Shown piece after piece: positions 56,316 to 60,987 of a DNA stretch of 64,000 nucleotides. The notes below the pieces were generated by a model. The model did not search any database and was not told the DNA's origin. It saw only the letters and a list, made by a program, of their open reading frames with translations. The stretch is from NCBI GenBank assembly GCA_016617855.1, contig JAECUM010027250.1:17133-81132 (forward strand), written 5' to 3'. Position 1 is the stretch's first letter. The number at the start of each line of letters is the position of its first letter. Origin of the DNA: Megalonaias nervosa. Its lineage: Eukaryota; Mollusca; Bivalvia; Unionida; Unionidae. Position numbers and translations under genes: made by a program.

Positions 56316-56352
<37 letters not shown>

Positions 56353-59300
56353 GATATTATACGGTACATATTTCTACCAGCAATAACGAAGTGTTATATT
56401 ATTCCACCGTCTAACCAGTCTATACCGAACAGTTGAGGTCAGATCATCAAGTAATGCACAAATACATGGCAAAAAAAAAAAAACAACAAAACAAAAAACC
56501 AAACAAGCAATCAAACCCACTTAATTCATCGAGCTTGCCAAGTCACGGTTCGCTTTATTCCACAGGGCATGCAATGGCCATAATCGTATGCATAATTGTA
56601 TATATTATTTTTATTTAATAGGAACTATAACTTCAAAGTTATTTACTACAAAATGGCGGATCAAATTTCTCTTTTGATTATACTAATTGGGCTGAATGAT
56701 ACATGAGTCACTGCGGAATCTATGGAATATTTAATTCATCCAGCAATATATTACCACATGCATTCATTAGACAGTTAGCAACAGGGTAATGCATGTTAAT
56801 CAGGAATATAAAATATGCGGGGGTCAAGAAGGAAAGAACCCAAGGAAACATCTCAAAGAAAAAAACTTGCACAACCTTTGTCATCTTCGGCAAGCCACCG
56901 CATCAAATCAAAATTAAGTTGTTCAGATTTGAACACTGTTCCTACATGATCGAGACAAGGGGAGCACACAACTTTAATGGACGATAAAATAATAACTTTT
57001 CAAGTGCTGTCCGTGTTTCCATAAATACCTTTCACTCAAATACACCTGTAATGGCTTCCCTCTGGTACATAGTCATACGTTCGATGTTAAAATTCTAAAG
57101 TATCCTTTTAGGTTAATTGCCCCCACCATTTTCGACCGATGTACAATCCACAACGCTGATGGCATTACATACTAAGGGAGGCAACTCATGAAATCCAATA
57201 GATGTCACTAGGACAATGCACCAATATATCTGTTCGATCCGCCAAGGTGTAGATAGGGTTATCACATCGGAACCCTGGCTAGCGAAGATGAAACTTTGTG
57301 ACAAGCAATCCGAACGTAACTGCTATATTGGCTATATTAAAGAGACCACCATCAATGTAAACTATCGTTTGTTACCACCATCAGCTAACAGCTATCAAGC
57401 TTTTCTGTTGTAAGGTTAAAGTACTCAATATTGCATGTATCTGTCTAAGGCATTTACTTAATATGAAAAGAAAAAAGTAGCACTTAACTCACCTTTTTGC
57501 ATTTCAGGGTCGTCTCCAGCGGAGTAAACTGTCGACGCTTTCTCCCAATCTTCGATAACCTCCCCCTTCTCCAGCTTGATGAACTTCTTGAGGAATTCTG
57601 GGTCTCCTCCCGCCTCCTGAAACTGCCTATATTCTTCCTCTGTCAGAAGGATCTCTTTCTCCACCAGGCGACCGCTTTTTGTCCGTACGTATGTCTTTAT
57701 GACCTTCATAGGTTTTCCCTCTGCCTTTTCCCAAGACTCGATCTGAAATCCATCCTCTTCCTTAATGTACTTCTTAAGGATCTCGTTGGGATCCCCGCCA
57801 CCCTTCATCATGCGGTCGTAATCCTCGGCAGAAATCATGACCGTTGTCTCGATGATACGCCCACTCTTGGTTCTGACTTTCATCTTGATAGCTTTCATTG
57901 GTTCCTGGCTTTCCCAGCCCTCGATTTTCTGTCCTTCTTCTAGAGGAAGGTATTTCTTGATGATATCCTCTGGGTTTATGCCTTCTTTTATCATCTTGTC
58001 GTAGTCATCTTGTGAGATCATAATTGTCTTCTCAATTAACCTGCCACTCTTTGTTCTAACGTATGTCTTGATTGTTTTCATCTTAGCCTCGTCCCAACCT
58101 TCAATGGTCTCCCCTTCCCCGGTTTTCACATATTTCTGGAGAAGAGATTTTGCGTCAATCTTTCCTTCTGTGATGGCATCGTAGTCCTCTTTGGAAACAT
58201 ATACTATTTTCTCCACGAGTCTACCACTCTTCGTTCTGATGTAGGTCTTGATGGCTTTCACCTCGTCCTTGTCCCAGGATTCCAGACCGTCTGCTTCTTC
58301 TTTGGTCAGATACTTTTTTAAAATGTCTTGTACATTTTTACCAGCCTTGAATGCTTCGTAATCTTCTTCAGAAAGAAATATTATCCTCTCTACCAGGCGA
58401 CCACTCTTTGTTCGTACGTACGTCTTGATGGCTTTCACCTCTGATAAAAAAAAAATAGTAGCAATGTGAGTTTGGACCCCATGACGCATAAAGTATAGAA
58501 TTCGTCAAAATCATTAAGTACGTTTTCAGTTTCAATAAATCAACAATATTAATTAAGAAATATGGGCCACAATCGGAAGCAAAAATTACGTTGCCTGCAA
58601 ATAACTGAAAGAAAACTCACGCACGTAGCAAGGGTTATAAATTATTAAGTATCGTCTTGTCCTTCAATTGTCTTTTAATATGTGATACAAGTAACTATTA
58701 CAGTTTTGAATATTGCAACAATTTTGTTTTTAAATATTGTATGTTTCCATCAGGATAACCACTGTGCGTTTTTTAAAAAATAAATTTGACACTTACGTTT
58801 TTCTTTGATTGCTTCAAGTCTTTGTTTCATAACTAGTTCTCGCTGGCGCTGAAAAATCAAAGGCAAAACCATTTGTATATACTCTGTCGATATTGACCGC
58901 TTAATATTAGAGATTTTAGTGGCTTGCCTGCAAACGTTGGCAGTCTTCATCTTCTTCTGTCCAAAACTTTTCATATCACTTGGGATTTTCATATTCTTGA
59001 ATGGACTTGATGACATTTGGGGAAATAGGAGATTTATCGCTAAAATATTCAATATTAATAATATTCATACATTATCGTAAGGCGACGAGACGCGCAAAGT
59101 TTGTTAAGAGCCTACCCATCAAAACGGGATACATTTAGCAACTTGAATAGATAGTCAGAAAGTTACCTGCATCTCTAGCTCTTCCAGAAGACACTTGACA
59201 TACCAGTAGCCATGCCTGTAACCTCCACCCACACGGACGTATTTGTGCTGCAAGAACAAAATGCGCAATGACATGTACAGTAAAACCTGTCAAAGTCGAC

Positions 59301-59507
59301 CCCTGGCTACAGAATTCTTATCAACTCAGAACAAACGATTTCAGACCCCGTGAGCATTAGACTGTTCAACCCAACCCCAACCCCCTTTTTTTTAAATTGA
59401 AAATTACTGTCGATTCCAAACAAATTATCAAGCTATAAAGATGCACATTAAAGAAGCAAGTCATAGCCCCTGCCCCTTCCTCCTCCTCTTGCGGGCGTGT
59501 ATTTGTA

Positions 59508-59554
<47 letters not shown>

Positions 59555-60952
59555 TGTGTGTGTGTGATTTGGATTTTTAACGTAGCTTTAACAATTTTTC
59601 AGTCATATCGCTACGATGTCTGCAGTATGACAGTTTATAGTGATGTCTAGCACTGTGGCATCAAGTCGCAGACATGTGGTATCGTGTCCCAACCAGTCAC
59701 ACTATCCTAACACCAGTCCGACCAGTCCTAACAATAACCTCTTAATGCTGAGCGCCAAGCGAGGCAGCTGCTAGTACCATTTTTTATGTCTTTGGTATGA
59801 CTCGGCCGGAGTTCGAACCCGCGACCTCCCACATCGGAAGCGGACGCTCTAACCACTAGGTCACCAGAGCGGTGTGGGAAAAACACACAATATACCTAGA
59901 AACACATAAACACTATGCAATAAAGAAAGTATTGTTTAGGAAATGACGGAAGAAAATGGGAGAATGAAGATTGGAGACCAAACTGATTCTAAAATCCGAT
60001 GATAATGGACGTTTCGTAGATTGCAGAGTCGCTATATTCTTTTATAGTTTACGTTTTTCTTTTTTTATTGGTGGGGTGATCTTCGTACAAGTTATGTTAT
60101 TTTGCACAATGTGGGCATCGTTTTGAACTATTTAAACGACTCAAATCAAATAGTTCATTTTACCAAAGCCGTGTTTTTGTCTGAAAAAAATCTGCGAATA
60201 GTTACGGAACAGAAAAGAAATAAACAGCTTGCATAATCGAGACTGCGATTAAAAATGTTTGGGCCGGAAGGTTTTAGTTTCTCGCCCATGTTTGTCAGAG
60301 ATCAATTCACTGGGATAAAGCTCTGTGGCTTTCGAAATAATTTAAATTAAAAAATCGCACTGCCAAAAGTAGTTACAGTATACAAAGGGCATTTTCTCAC
60401 TAAATCATAGACAGGCATTATCTGCGTAACACGCACGTTTGTTTCATAAAGATTGGGGGTGGGGTCTCTTACACGTTTTGGACTTAATTCTATTTGAAGA
60501 GTTTATTTACAGAGATATAAGATGCATTCCAGTCTCCATCACTAACATACGGTGTTCTAAGTCATTGGATAATAATACATTTGAAGGACCAAAGATGGAG
60601 GTTTCTGTTTGAACGTATTTTCAATTCTCCCATACCTGAAAACCCTGTGCGCAGTCGTAATAGGATTTTATCACTTGAAAATAGAATAATAAATCGCTGG
60701 AAATAATAATTTAATGTCTTGAAATAATGACTGAATCGCTTAAAATAATGATTTAATGGCTTGAAATAATTATTTAATCGCTTGAATTGTGCTCAGAAGA
60801 ATATTTAAAACTAGCGCTACTCGCTGAGATCTGTATGGTACATCCCATCTGTACACAGTAAAACCGTAAATCCTTGCTATCGCACTTTATTTTCCAATAA
60901 AAATTCCAAGAAAAACCACTGGTTCTTTTTATGTTTTGTTTTATAAACAAAT

Positions 60953-60987
<35 letters not shown>

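Noticed and set aside
57497..57943. 148-codon plus frame opposite exon 4
   Set aside because: Antisense shadow of the tandem-repeat exon.
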